Of a stretch of DNA of 64,000 bases, positions 12,001 to 26,400 are shown one piece after another. Under the pieces are notes generated by a model, which saw only the letters and a list, made by a program, of their open reading frames with translations, was not told the DNA's origin and ran no database searches. The DNA lies in assembly GCF_030848805.1 (NCBI RefSeq), contig NC_092358.1, positions 26,889,720-26,953,719 on the forward strand, in the 5' to 3' direction. The position numbers and the translations under genes are program-made. This DNA comes from Temnothorax longispinosus. Taxonomy: Eukaryota > Arthropoda > Insecta > Hymenoptera > Formicidae. Position 1 is the first letter of the stretch; the number at the start of each line of letters is the position of its first letter.

Positions 12001-15000
12001 TTTCCGAGAGATTTTTTCCCCACTTTTGTTTATACTTTTTTTTTTTTACAGCGTATTGTAACTCGTAGGTTTGACGTGACGAAAAAAGGCTGCTTGCGTT
12101 TCTGTCCTGCGAGGAGCAGCCAATTCCCTTTCGAAAGAGCAATAAATTTGGATATTATATTTTGAAGTGAGAGATTACTTATTGGCCTTTTCTCCTGTAA
12201 ACTTCCTTATAACCTGCCTGTTTACTATCGTTTACCCTACTTTTTTTCGTACTCTTTGAATATCGGATCTTTGGTTCATTTAGAGCTGCGCATATTTCTC
12301 TGCGCCACGATCGCCACAAAAGTAAATCTACTCTAGAAATGATTATGTGATATTAAAAAGATATTTAATCGTTAAATAAATCCCGAAGTATATGTGTATT
12401 TTCTACTTAAAAAGTCGAGATAACGTATACAGCTTTTCCCATATCTATATTATGACTCGATCGTCGATTTTTCACTATTTCCGAAGGTAGTAGATAAAAC
12501 GCGATCGCTTTCCAATATCGATCTACTATCAAATACGAAACTGATTTGTTGGCGTGATTCCATTGGAATTTCTCTTGAATGCGTCTTATCTAACTTATAT
12601 TCCGTTTTATAATAGAAAATCCTTAGCGATAATTATTTTCTAAAATAGACATTTGGCACATTAAAAGAAATATTGCAATTTTAGGTGAAAATGCTTTCCC
12701 GCTACTTATTTCTCTCTTGTATATCATCGTGTTTTTGACATATAAAATCGTAAAATTATGTTGAAGTACGATAACGCGGTACATTATTTGCGCCCCGGAA
12801 CATTGTCGCTTGTCGGGAAGTATGAAACTGATGAGTTACGTCCCCTTCATTACGTATTTCCACAATTAACTATAACGTGCGATTTACCAGAGAAACGCGT
12901 GTCACGGAAAATTTATCGACAATACGATGCCGCGTTCAAACCTACGGCGAGTGACAGCGCGACAGGCTACCGTTATGTTCTGTGACTGGCTTAGTTTAAT
13001 TTACAGTTATTAAATGACGGGCGGCGTTTGTTTGACAGAAGTTATTGGCACGGATAATAATCGTGTCATGTATCGTATAATTTATTTAGTTAAATCTACC
13101 TCATTATCGCTGTTAAATTTGTTGCAAGATTTGAGGATTTCGTCCAAAATGTGGGTCGAACGTAATAAACTGAGCGTAACGACGACTTCATTTGATAAGG
13201 AAGTTTTCTTAAATCTCTCTCGAGATTTAATAATATTTTTCTATCGAAAGAGGAACAATTGATAACGATAATTTTGATGATTATTGAACAGAAATAATTG
13301 AATACGCTCTCATTATATTTACAATCATATTTTTTGATTATTATTATTATGTTAAATTATGTTAAACGACTTAAGTTGCATTAGTTTCAAACAAGGTTCA
13401 AGCAATAAAAATGCAATTTTTCCCATTCGGCCCATCTCAATGAAAATCAAGTGCAGAGATTAATAAAACTCCTTATTTCACAACTTAAATTCTTACAAAT
13501 TTTTTTTTTAAATTCCCTTATCAGATAAAGCTTGTCGATATAAAGCGACTTGCAATCACCGCGCCGCAGCGAAGCAATATTTAGTTAACGTTTATGTGCG
13601 GAGCGAGCGCCGATTAAAATTTTTCGCACCAAAGCGGACGAAGATGTTAACAAAGATGGTAAAAGCGCGCGGTAAAACCGGGAAAAAGCGGAGTAGCAAA
13701 ACGATGAAAGTGTCTCGACAGCGATCTCTTCAACGCGGGGTGAAACGTGCGAAATGGCGCGCAATGAGTAGTTACACGGTGTTTCTTAGGTGCATCCGCT
13801 TGAGCTTCTCACGAGAGGAATGCAATAATCTACGACGAGCTGTTTCCGTCGGGGAAACTCGAAGGAGAATATATGTCGGACGTGGAAACGGAAGAGATGG
13901 AGAACGCGCGTTGAGAACGCGAAATTCAACGCGACGCGACGGCAGAGAAAATCGAGAATTGCACTCTGCCGGCGATTGAAATCGGATTGAAGTGCCCGTC
14001 ACACGACTAGAGGCGAAGCTCGCCGTAAAAGGTAAGCGGCCGCATTTGACGGGGCTTTCATTCCTCTTTTCTAAATCCGACCATTTCGGAATGTTCCGTT
14101 CATGAAACGGGAATGGACGTTCATGCACATCGCACGTGTAGCTCGCGATTTATACCAGACGCATTTTATTAAATATATTCCATAAATTCGGACGTATGCC
14201 ACGAATTTCACCGCGTTGTCGCAGAAAATAATTATCCGTCGCGGTTTGTATCTTTCTGTTTTTGATGCGATCCAAATGTACACGTTTCTTTGCGTAATTT
14301 TCAATTTGCGCTACGTAAATTAATTTATCGTTATTCTAAAAAATTATTTTAACGAGAACCATTTTGCGCGCTTAAAAATATTCTATATTATTAAAATTTT
14401 TTAAATTTGTGTTTCTGTGTGAGAAATTTTAATGGTGTAGAATATTTTAGAGGCAAGCATACATCAAAGTGAGTGAGATTAAAAGGGAAGGTTATTTTTT
14501 AAAAATATCGATCACCCTCTTTCTCTCTCTCTCTTTTTCTGACACAATTCCTACCTTTCTCACAGATTGATGAAAGTCTCGCAGTAGCCGATAAAATGTT
14601 TCTTAAAAAAGTTCTTGAAAAGATATTACTATACTGTTTAAACTTCGCTATATCATTATCAGAGAAGGAAAACAATTTTATCAGCTAATATGAAGATTAA
14701 TGAAAAATGATTACTATAATATTTTTCTTATTACAAACATTGGCGCCTTTCTCGGAAAAAATGTTGAATATGCTGCAATCCAGTTTGACCTAGTTTCTTT
14801 TATTCTTATCGGGATATTACAAAGGTCGAGAGATCCACTGATTGTGAGTTCATTTTTAGTTCATTTCTATCATCGCGAAAATCTCAAAAAAGCGTGACGT
14901 GGACGCGAGATCTAACAATAAGCGGAGCGCCGACTTTACGGAAGCGCGTCCGTTTTCGTTCGGATTTTCAATTCCGCGGGTGCCTCCGTTCGTCACCGTG

Positions 15001-15352
15001 ATTATCGTGATTTGTGTGATTTGTAAATCTTTTTTGCCGTTTCGATCGAGCCAGATAAGCGCGAGATTAGTGATAATGGTGACCAGATAGTGTGACGTTG
15101 GTGATATACATTGGCCCCGATGCCGCACCGTTCATTCGGTTCCGCGCGCCTTCGTGTTGTGCCGAAACGTATAGATCGCATCTTTTCACTTATCTCCGGT
15201 GAACTTTGCGTTATCCGTGACGAAAAATCGAAGGAGATAGGCGAGTGCGAAACGCGTTAGTTAGAGAGTGACGCGTACGAGAACGAGTCGCCGAGCGCGA
15301 AGTCGTTTTTCCTCGATACTCCTTCAAGAAGCAGCCCGAATCGCCGAGCAGA
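9081..15352. other. intergenic region and probable 5' region of the Tret1-like gene
   Basis: No supported coding exon. GC-richer patches lie at about 9350-10500, 13550-14100 and 14880-15350. Strong donor-like sequences that could end non-coding first exons of the downstream transporter occur at 10792 (AAAAG|GTAAGA) and 14032 (AAAAG|GTAAGC), but no transcript evidence is available. A CT-rich microsatellite lies near 14519. The last 200 bases before 15353 are GC-rich and contain no in-frame long ORF, fitting a 5' UTR. Confidence 0.4.
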
Positions 15353-18300
15353 ATGGAGGAGAGGATGGAAGCCACGGGGATGATTAACGGTGCTCCCGTG
15401 CGCCAGGAAGGCAGGAAGCTATGGCAGTATTTAGCATCCATTTCCGGTATTTAACGGTGTACAAATAGGCATTCCGTTGTATGTTGCTTCTTTCGCGGCA
15501 CTTTATATACGAATTAAGTGATCGAAGAAATTAAGAGTCGGATCCGTGTCGAGCGACGGGGTGGAGATTGTGCAAAATCTCACATTGACCTGTTTAAACA
15601 TTTATGATATATTATGTGCTTTCAAAATATGATGCGTATATGTGTTTCAATTTATGGCACGTATTAGTTATTTAATATACAGCTTGTGTCAACCGTGTAT
15701 TTAAATACAATCTACGCTGTTTACTCGTGAGCCAATTATACTGCTCACAAAACAGTACGTAATATGTTATATCAAGTGGTGTGCAAATATTACAAACATG
15801 CAATCCCGACTCAGATTACCATTAATTTCCATGAATAATATTTGATATTCATCCCCGCAGTTGAGCGATTTATTTTTTAATTTATATGTATTAAATGCCA
15901 ACATTAAAATATTTAATATTATTATTATTATCTGATTATATTTATACAATGTTATCCTTAATACGTATTTTATAATTTTACTAAAGTGTTTACATTAAAA
16001 AATATTTGTTCTTAAATAACGATGAGTCGAAATTATCTTAAGACGAATACAGAAGTATAGATATTACACTATTTGTCTTTCTCGAACATTAAAACTTCGC
16101 AGATGATAAGTAAATAATGTTAGTTTAATTTTTCATAAAAGAATGCGATTTTTTACTTGTCCCTTTGGCACAAGCGTTTAAGTTTGCTTTCAGAAATAAG
16201 TCAAAATTGAATTAAGGACTTCCAATTTGTTATATATTTCACAAAGTAATTGTTTAATCAGTTGGTCATCAACTTATTACAGTCTTATCGAGCTGATAAT
16301 CGTCAATCACGATCGTTATGTTGTTATCAATTGACGTAACTGCGAGAAACTTAATAATTACGTATTTTACTTAAATATTACTTAAACATTATCCAGTCCT
16401 AATTGACGAAAAGTACTATTTTCTTAGAGGCTTTATAACTGTTAAAGATCAAATTACTGTACATTAGATTTTTTTTATCGCTTTTTTCCGTTGTTCATGA
16501 AGTTGCTGGATTGCAAGTAGAGATAAAAAGATCATTAGATCACAATTTAATTAAATTAAAGATGCAATCGGAAATATATCTTAATACAGCTTTGCTAAAG
16601 TTTTCATTATCCGTAAAAATCTGCTTAAGAAATTACATTCTTCTGTCAATAAAAGTACTCGAGTTCCTTAGTCGAGAAAGGCGATAACGATATTAATGAC
16701 GAAGTTATTGCATATCTTTCTCCTTTTAACGAAAACATCTTTTAAAGATATCTGCGTTTTTCACTTACAATTAATTTCACTTGTATTTTATCTGACGGAG
16801 ATAACTAAATCTGCATTCCAAACAGCTGAAGTCATATAAAAACGTAAATCGATATTATCAAGGGATTACACATACAGCTTTTCATTTAAAAGACTTTTAT
16901 AAACGGAATGCTATTAATCAGAGCATTATTATAGAGTGACGTCAATTAGCGTTTGTGCAATTTCACTGAATTAAAGTGAAATCTACCGTGTGATTTTAGT
17001 TGAGTTTCAACGAATCGAGCGAAGTGGATTTAACTGGACATCAAACTCGTTACGCTACTCAGTCGGATTGCGCTCGTTATATTGATTGAACTCTACACAC
17101 AGATATAATCGTGAGAAAGAGGAGGGCATTACGCTTGCAGATTGTCTTCCGAGTTTCTTGACTTTCCTGCAGGAATTTAGATATAACGAGATCGCAGTCC
17201 CACCATGGTTGTCAGACCGTTCATTATTATGAAATCTCACTGAATAAGCTGGTATCTCGCTTATGAGCTCGTATCTCCCAAAACCCCCGGTGATATTTTA
17301 TTGAAACGAGCGCGTTGTAATTTGCTCTGGGAGGAGAGACGGTGGTGTCCGCCGTCTCGCCGTGAAATCCGACAGTGTTCTACATAAGCGTGCACTTTCG
17401 GACGTAGGGCCCGCGGGATCTCAAAGAACAGTGAATTCGCTGTCCCGTACAGCTATATTCCGCGAAACGACTCAATTCATCTCCGACGTGTCATAATACA
17501 CCACTGTCTATTGTCGACGGCGGTTGTTATCGTAGCTGGAGTTTCGGCGTGCCCGATAAAGTAATTCGGCCCATCTGTCCGCCTTATCGTGCACGCCAAA
17601 TAATCGTTTCTGAGCGTCGACAGCGTGGATTAGCATGATATATGGAAAGGAGATTTGGTTTACAATTGTCGCATTAATGTTTGCGCATATGCCATCGCCA
17701 CTCGGCACTGTAGATCTTAAGAAAGAGACTATTCATCGAGAAGGTAGAGCGGCAAGTTGTTTTAACGAATTTACGAAATTCGGCCATGTCTTTTATCGAA
17801 AGAGATAAACTATTTCTGATAATTTATATTTCGTCGAACGAAAGTAATGATGTAATGGGATTGCAGAGCGATCGATAAGAATCGAGCTCAATATCTAAAT
17901 ACAAATATGGGTGACACATTTTTTAAGAAATAAGATAAATGTAATATTTACAATTCTCAAAGTTTTAACTTTAACTCTTATATTAACATTTAGTTCTTAA
18001 ACTCCTAGTATTAAATGTAATATTTAGTTTTTAAACTTTTAATATTAGAGTAAGCATATAAAATTTCTTTGTTTGAAGAAGTTAATTCACAAACATTTCG
18101 TAGTTTGCATAATTCTAATAAAATCCACTCAAGAAAGTAATCAGAAGTAGCTATTCGCGATACCTTTATTAAGTCTCTCGAACTTAATTAGTTAGAAAAT
18201 TTAATTTTAAATGTAATAAGACTGTTGCTAAGAAAGGTTCCTTAAGTTTTCTCTTTAATTGATTCGACGTTTAAAATTTAATTTTAAATGTAGTAAGACT

Positions 18301-20452
18301 GTTGCTAAGAGAAAGGCTCCTTAAGTTTTCTCTTTAATTGATTCGACGTTTAAATGCTTTTAGCCTGCCTAATGGCGGTCGGCGTCGGCACCGCCCTGGC
18401 TTGGACGTCTCCCGTTCTGCCCCAGCTATACGAGAAGAGTTCCTGGCTGGTTATCACTAAGGAACAAGGGTCCTGGATCGGCTCGTTGCTGGCCCTGGGC
18501 GCGATAGCGGGCGCCGTTCCGTCCGGACCGATGGCCGACAAACTCGGCCGGAAGAAAACGCTTCTACTGCTGGCAGCCCCGTTTCTCCTGTCCTGGGTGA
18601 TCATCATATTCGCCTCCAAACTATGGTTGATCTACGTGGCCAGGTTCATAGTCGGCGCCGCCGTGGGGGCGGCCTGCGTCGTCGTACCGACTTACATCTC
18701 CGAAATTGCGGAAACGTCGACCCGAGGCTCCCTCGGCGCCATGTTCCAGCTGAACATCACGATTGGGATCCTGCTGGCCTTCGTACTCGGGGCCGTGATG
18801 AACTACACGGCGTTCGCTATAGTCTGTGCCCTCATAGAGGTCGGCTTCTTGGCTTCTTTTATATGGATGCCGGAGTCGCCTATTTGGCTGGTGGTAGGTC
18901 AAACCGATAGAGACTTTTCGCTCTCGCGCCTTTTTATTATTACATGGCTATTCATGTCGGCTATTTTGAATTATATTAGAATTTTACAACTGTTCAGTCG
19001 AAAGAAATTATTGTGATAGAAACCTGAACCGTGACGAACTCATTCACGAAGAAAAATTTGGATATGTCTCGAATCTTTGATAGAATCAAGGATTGAAACC
19101 GGAAGCCACGATAGCGATGACAGTCCTCCGAGGAGATGCTTACGATCCGTCCGAGGAACTCGCGGAGGCGCAACGAGAAGCCGAGCAGGCAGCCTCGAGG
19201 AAATCGAGCATATTCGACCTTGTACGAACCACGGCATCCAGAAAGGCTTTGCTCGCTTCGTTGGGCGGCATGTTGTTCCAGCAATTATCCGGCATAAACG
19301 CGGTGATCTTCTATACCGTCACCATCTTCCAGGCATCCGGAAGCTCGATGAAGGCGGAGGTTTCCTCTATAATTGTGGCGATCGTTCAGGTGCCACCCAT
19401 TATCAATGTTTAATTTGCATAAAAGCCTACACTTTTACAGAATTCTTTTAGAACACTTTTATGCAGCTTTTTTTTGTAAAAATAGAATTGTAACGTTTCT
19501 ATATAACAATACAGTTTGTTCAAATAAAGAATGGGAACTAAAACTTTTTTCTGGAAATTTTCAGAGTTTGATTATCTTATTGAGGTTTAATTAGAGTATT
19601 TTTATGTTTGCGCGTTAATCGTGCGAAACGTGATTTTATATGAATTATGTGTACAACTCGTGTTTCTCGCAGTTGAATTTTACATAATACTTATTAATCA
19701 ATTATTATTAACTGCTTTTAATTGTCTGTTTACCTGAAACCGTCGTTTCTGGCAGATGGTTATGACGGGCGTAGCAGCTCTGATCGTGGATCGCGCCGGA
19801 AGGAAGCCACTGCTAATATTTTCGTCGAGTGTCATGCTAGTCAGTCTCGTGGCCCTCGGTACGTACTTCAATATTAAGGCGAGCGGAAGTGACGTCAGTA
19901 AACTCGGCTGGCTACCGCTCACATCTCTGACGTTATTCATGATCTCCTTCTCCATCGGGTGAGTAAACCTTGCAATCAATTACGTTCGGATCTTTTAAAT
20001 AATACATTCACAGTATATTATCCCAGTAAACTGTCCACTTATAATTAATATAGTTACAGATTACGATAATTTTACAATTGTAACTGAAGTATCTGATATC
20101 GCAATTAATATACAAAAAACGAGGGTTTGGGGGGTTATCGACTGCAGTGTTACATTTTATGCGTAGAATGGGCCCGATACCGTGGATGCTGATGGGCGAA
20201 TTGTTCCCCGCGGAGACCAAGGCGGTCGCTTCCGGTATCGCCGTGATGCTAAACTGGTTCCTGGTGTTCTTGGTGACGAAGACCTTCCCGGCGATGAACG
20301 AAGGGTGGGGCGCGGACGTCACCTTCTGGATCTTCGCCGCGATCATGGGGGTCGGCACTGCATTTAATTACTTTTTCATACCGGAAACTAAGGGGAAAAC
20401 CTCCCAAGAGATTCAAGAGGAGTTGCAGGGCAACAAGAGGACAAACACCTAA
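15353..20452 (+). CDS. Tret1-like facilitated sugar transporter (MFS sugar porter), 472 aa
   Basis: A plasma-membrane facilitator of the MFS sugar porter family, closest in style to insect Tret1-like proteins that carry trehalose or glucose. Exons 15353-15446, 18364-18893, 19084-19389, 19756-19958 and 20167-20452 join in frame; phases 1,0,0,2. The short first exon ends KLWQYLASIS and runs into TM1 at ALAWTSPVLPQL. Family motifs are intact: GRKKT after TM2, PESP at 201-204, QQLSGIN at 274-280, DRAGRKP, GPIPW at 380-384, NW at 407-408 and PETKG at 450-454. GLUT sugar-binding equivalents (TM5 Gln in FQLNITIG, TM7 QQ and Asn, TM10 and TM11 Trp) are all present, so it should be functional. The acceptor at 20165-20166 was chosen because the nearer CTGCAG gives a stop. 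Substrate is inferred, not shown. A likely poly(A) signal AATAAA is at 20655-20660. Confidence 0.9.
15447..18363 (+). other. intron 1 of the 472-aa transporter
   Basis: A 2.9-kb intron from GTATTT to the acceptor TGCTTTTAG. It is AT-rich apart from a GC-richer patch at about 17250-17720 and holds no additional coding exon that I can support. It ends in the tandem duplication described separately. Confidence 0.6.
18196..18351. repeat. tandem duplication (77 and 79 bp) at a 3' splice site
   Basis: Two head-to-tail copies, 18196-18272 and 18273-18351, start with AAAATTTAATTTTAAATGTA and end with GATTCGACGTTT. They differ by a few substitutions and a two-base GA insertion. The second copy lies 12 bases before the transporter's exon 2, so it supplies the region where the branch point should be. 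Confidence 0.9.
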
Positions 20453-23400
20453 ATTGTATTGACGAACTTTCGCTTTGTAGCGTGACTGCTGTTTCGATAA
20501 CGATATTTACTAGAGTATAAATAATTAAATCGTTGCTTATTGTCGAGCTAAGCTGCAAAAAGATCTTGGTGCGACAAAGCAGACAAACGGGCAAACAACA
20601 AAAAGATTTTAACGGCGATGCATCAAGAAGTGAATTGCTGAGAAAGTTGCTGAGAATAAAGTTAAATCTCATGCATGATTCATTTCTCGTACTCTCGTCC
20701 GTAAATTATTTCATTGGACATATCATTGTTGTCCTCTATAAATTATTAATACATAATTCTTATTCATGCAAGTTTATCGATGACCACGCGATGCATAAAA
20801 ATTTCATTAGTTGGATATTTGTTAAATATTATTTCATAATAATGTGCATTATATCATACGAAAGAAATAATATCTTACGAAACTGCCTTTTAGTTAAATT
20901 TAAGACTAAGTGATTCATAATCTTAAATATTATTGCATCATTTTACTTTAGGACTTCATTTTGCAATTAATAATTAAATGTGTGATATATGTCGCCTCTG
21001 TTGTATTCCAGTTACGCATGAAGAAATATGTTTAGTTAAGCGATCTTTTCATCGTAGCACAAAAATAAGATGAATTATGACAATAGATGATTATATTGTT
21101 GCTGAGACACCCGTTGCAAGCTGAACTTGGCTCACGAGTAGCGCGTGTCTTGACAACGGGCTGAACGGACTGTAATATTATTTTATTTAAAACATCTTGG
21201 AGATTCGTTCTGGAGCTTCCGAACCGTTCGGACCTGTTCTCCAATCTTACGCTTCTCTGTATTTTCTCGTTCAGAATAAACCTGAGATTCTCCTTTTAAG
21301 AGAGTGCTTTTTTCTTTACGCGAGTGCGGGAGTGCGCGGCGCGAACGCGAGTGTCCAAGAGATTGCGAAGCACAGCGCAACATTTGGGAGCTCGGTGCTC
21401 GTTATGGTGTCTTCGCTCGGGTCTCGGGTGCTGAGACACCCGTTGCAAGCTGAAATTGGCACACGAGTAGCTTCAACCCGAAGCGTTTTATTTAAAACAA
21501 TGTTACAGCCCGTTGTCAAGGCACGTGCTTCGGCTTGAAGCTACTCGTGAGCCAAGTTCAGCTTACAACGGGTGTCTCAGCACGGGCACAACAATATACA
21601 TATAATAAATAAATTTTTAGTTTGTCATAAATATTGGAAAATATGTTGAAAACAGGAATGAAAAATTAATATATTGGAAATATATTGTTTTAAACTTCTT
21701 GATACATTATTAAAATATTAATTTTAACAATAAAAATATTGTTATAAACCCCTATTAATAATATATTGTTATAAATTCTTTAATACATTATTACAAGTTA
21801 ATAATATATTAGACGCGAATATAATTTATTCAAGTTTATTACACATAATGCGATTTGAGTAATAAATAAATTTTTGAATAATAAAAAAATATTAATTTTT
21901 CATTTTTCTTTATTTTCTAAACTTATCTTTTTTGCAACTGCATAAAAATAGCGATCCTGAAATAAGTATTTCCTAAGATGATTAATGTAAAGCAATTCCC
22001 ATTAAAAACTGCGCTTGTTTTGAAAATTATGCGATAACGCGCGTCATTATCTCTCTAGCTGTTCTAGAGTACATATAGATAGAGCACAAATATAGAACCC
22101 TACCACTGAAGAATGAAGAAAAATGTAAGTTAGTATATTGACATTTTATATTTATTACTTTTTTTTTACGTGAATGGCGTCTTCAAGACGAGTAGAATAT
22201 CTTACGGTAAGATAACGCAGATTACGATTGAGGCTATCGAGGAGCTGTTTAACCGCTATTGATTAAAGTCGCAAACAATTTAACGTAAATTGTGTGATAA
22301 AATTTAATTTTCCTTTTATAATATCGTGTTTTCGTCCACTTGATGTTTAACATTTAAATTTTAGAATTGCACAGTCCAAAATTTTACCTAAAAAAAACAA
22401 CTATAAATGACGTAATTCATTGATTGAAAAATGTTCTATGCGCCAGTACTATAGAAGAACAGACATTATTTTTGAGAGAGAGATAGAGAAAGGAGGGGAG
22501 ATTTATAATATACAGAAAAAAGTAAGAAATATTCTTTTCGAATTTTTTTCAAACAAATCAAGATTATTTGAAAAAAGATTTAAAATCCTCTCTACGGATT
22601 TTAAATTCAGTTTTTAATATCAACTTTTTGAATTGTATATATTTAGAAGTAATTTTTGTTCGACAGAATCGTACAAAATTTACGATAGAAGAGAGTTTTG
22701 TAATATGCGCATATTTCTAATCTATTTCTAATTTTTTGACTTTGCGCTTGACAATCTTGCGAAATACGTAATTAGAAGTGTTTGCTGTCTGAAACAGATG
22801 TCTTAAACGGATGTTTAAAACGACGTTGCTTCACGTCATCGCTAATTGTCTGCAACCTGAACGGTAAGTTATTATATATAGTATATTTCTACGTGTATGC
22901 AGCTCACTTTGTATAGCATATAATTGTAACCGTGACCTTCTGATATTGCGCGCACTTGTCATGGAACTTCCCTCTGCAGACGTATTGATAAAATAACGAT
23001 TGTTGAATCGATCGGCATACATTCAATTTTTTATTGCTCCAAGGTTATCGTAGAAAGTACGAAGTTATCACCGTTTTTTTTTAAACCAACGAACGAGATT
23101 AGAATGCGATTACCATTAATTCTTTCGTATGCGCATGTATGTGTACATATATACATTGTATGCGTGTATATAGACATATATGAGAAATTCTAAATTTAAA
23201 AATATTTTACATCAATACATAATTCAAATGCAAAAGATAATTTTTCTCAATTTTTTCTCAAAGACAATTTAAACAATTCTCTCTTAGTTCTTTTAAACAT
23301 TCATTATCTTATGGTCTTTGTTACATTTTCTTTCATTGTAACTTGTAAGGTTGTTATTCTCATATTCTTCTTTCAGTATCTTATTCTGCGTCTCTTGCTG

Positions 23401-26400
23401 ATGTTAGTAATTGTAATCATATTATTTGTGCTAAAAGAATCTCTTTCGTACATCCCGTTTGTACATAAGTAAATAAATAACTAATAAAACAGCTACTTAA
23501 TATTGAAAATGTACATAAATATGTTAATTCAATTATTATAATTCGCACTTTTTAGTTACTTTAAACTAAATTTCAATATATCCAGATTTAACGACTTGAT
23601 CCGTTTTTTGAGAAATACTAAATATTGAAATGCTGACGGCAAACAATGGTGTCTCATTAAATTTTCATCGAGGTAATGTCTAACTGAGGTTCATCAAGAA
23701 ATAATTAACAGCAACGCGATAAAATGAGTGGATAATATCATTATTTATAATGCAATCGGGCTGAAAACGCTTTTGCTACCATTCAATGAATGATACAGTA
23801 TCCTGTCTCTTGCATAAGACAATATAGGTATTTAAACTTCAATTCTGTGAGAATAAGTAAATATAAAACTCATGTCGACGGAAAATTAAAATAGAAATAA
23901 ATCTCGGTTTATTTTCGCACCAAAAGTTTCGTTCGAAAATCAAGATATACTTAAATATTTTTCACAAAAAGCGATTCAATTAATTTTGAAGTAAAAAGTC
24001 GAAAAATATATAAATAAACCGAGAAATATCTATAAACGAAGAATATATAAATTTCTCTTAGAAAAAGTTCGCCGTTGCGATAAAACGATTTCTCAACAGT
24101 ATGACGTATATCAAACTTTTTTTTCATAACTAGGAAGTTTATCGATGGCACTCGAGAAAGTTATATGTAGTAAAATACCTTCCTCGTCCAACGATAAGAA
24201 ATTATCGACAAAATCCCGTTGAGCTAACGGTATTTTCTCGCAGGAAACTCAAACAAAACTTTCCAGGAGATTCACGAGCTTGCATGCAAGAGACGGAAAA
24301 TTTTAGTTTTACTACAATTTGCGTGGGATGACACTCCTTTATTTATTTAGAATGACAGCAGTAGCGCGTCAATCGCTTCGGAGCTTTTCGGAGCGCGCAT
24401 CTGGCGAGTAATTTACCGTTGTATAAATTAATAGACGGAGATATTAAGCGTTAATTAATATTATGGGATTAGTCTCGTAAATAAATTACACAGGGAGATT
24501 AATATCCGAAGCTGGAAATTTTTCCACGCGGGATGACGCAGACTTTGCATTCTTAAAGTGGAACACAAATCATCTTTTATGATTAAAATGAGCTTCGTGC
24601 GTCGGAATGAATGTTTTTGCCAGCTGTCACTGAAATTCATCTCAAGTATTGTAGCTCTCATTCAACGTGAACAAATTTTCCGCAGTTACGAATGTTTGAA
24701 ATGTTCTTTCACAGATTTTTTTTCTATTAGTAACGTTAAAGAATAAAACGCATAAATAATGTTACATAATGTTAGATAATGATTACACTAGGCGCTGTGA
24801 AAAAATTGTAGAATATTATATACTCAAGTTTCTGGAATTACATTAAATTTTATGAACTAAAAGGAGATAACAGTATCAAGAAAATATTATCTTACAACAA
24901 AAATTGTGTTAGAATGAGGCAAAAGAATTATTACACGTCATAAAAGATGTAGGTTTGAGGAACCATTTGCAACGTAAAAAAATATCCATTAAGCAAAATC
25001 CGCTTTTAAGATATTCTAAATATTTCGCAAAACATTTGTGATTCCAAAAAATGCATGTCTTCTTCTCTGATACAATTTTCTTGAGGCGCTTCGATTTATT
25101 CTCACGTAAGGTGTAGAAAAATGTTAATTTAATTCTTTAACGTTGCTACTGACAAAACATTCCGCGATTGTGATTTATCGCTTGTAGATTGCAGTGGAAT
25201 GTCCTAATGACGCATGTACGCACTTGCAAAGTGCTGTGAGTAATAGGACGTAAGTACAAAATGAATGCACTTTGTCACGTTTCGCGCGTGGCAATTCCCG
25301 TATCCTCCCATTCACGTTTCTCACTAATCCTCCCACTAGTAGCACTGGTTGCATTTCTTTTCTCTTTACACGTATAATGCATTTTCTCACGTATTAGATT
25401 ATGCAACGCCATTTCGCGAAAATCGCGCGACGTAATGCGTTGTTCAACGGTTATACATCTCGAGTTCTCGTTATCATCGCACTCGTGGGCGATTACGTTA
25501 ATGATATTAACGGTCAATTTCGCTGTCGACCAGGTTGAAGCACCGAATATCAACGTCGTAATATAAGACTGGTTTCCACCCTAATTTCTTCACAACGGCA
25601 TTTTATCGTTCGCGTTACATAATACAATGAGACCGTACAATAAAGCAATGATCTTTTGCCTCTGCAAATGAAATCGGAGTTTTTCCTTCAAGAAAAATTT
25701 CAATATCTTTCACCGAAACTAAATTGGTAATAAAAAGTAATAGATTCTTATTTCAACCGCACTTCTTCCGTTCTTGCAATTTTATAAACGACAATATTTT
25801 AGTATACCTTCAGTTATTTTCAATTTTCTAGATTATGTTGGGCATTTTTCCGCTCTTTAGGGTGTACATTCTCCTCCTATTCTTCAATCGACTTGTATTC
25901 AAAAAAATTAAGCAGGTGTCGCCATATATTACATTTTTTAAATCTCAGATTCTGGTATTTACAAATTAAATTAATTGTATATATGATATTTTACATATTT
26001 AATATATTATCTCGAAACAGATTTTAGAATAAAGATTTATATTAATAAAAAAAAAGTGTTATTTTTATAAGACGCGGTATCCTAATTACAAAGCTAATTA
26101 TAAATTTTCTTGAGCTTTCTGACGGTGACGTTTCAATTGTTAGAAAGAAAAAAATATTGTTTTAATTTCGTGATAATGCAGACTGATAATATAGCGAATA
26201 ACAGTGCAATGTGTTTCCAGTTGGAAGCGCGCGCTAGGAATCGCCCATCTGTGAGGTCCTTTATGCTCGCGCAGGGTAAAAACCGAGGCCAGGTCAAAGA
26301 AGGGTAATAGCTTCTTCACGCTGATAACTGGACCAGCTGGTTACCTGTTGCCGCTATTATTCGCAAAACCAAGAGATGGCAGGAGTTTTAATTCTCAATC

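Noticed and set aside
12758..13262. Two consecutive short open frames
   Set aside because: No domain, no splice partners, no similarity I recognise; lengths are expected by chance.
13596..13979. Basic 127-codon open frame
   Set aside because: Lys/Arg-rich low-complexity composition in a GC-rich patch, with no recognisable domain and no paired exon. More likely 5' regulatory or untranslated sequence.
20141..20166. Acceptor CTGCAG at 20142-20147 for the last exon of the 472-aa transporter
   Set aside because: Using it brings an in-frame TAG before the conserved GPIPW motif; the acceptor GCGTAG ending at 20166 restores the family reading.
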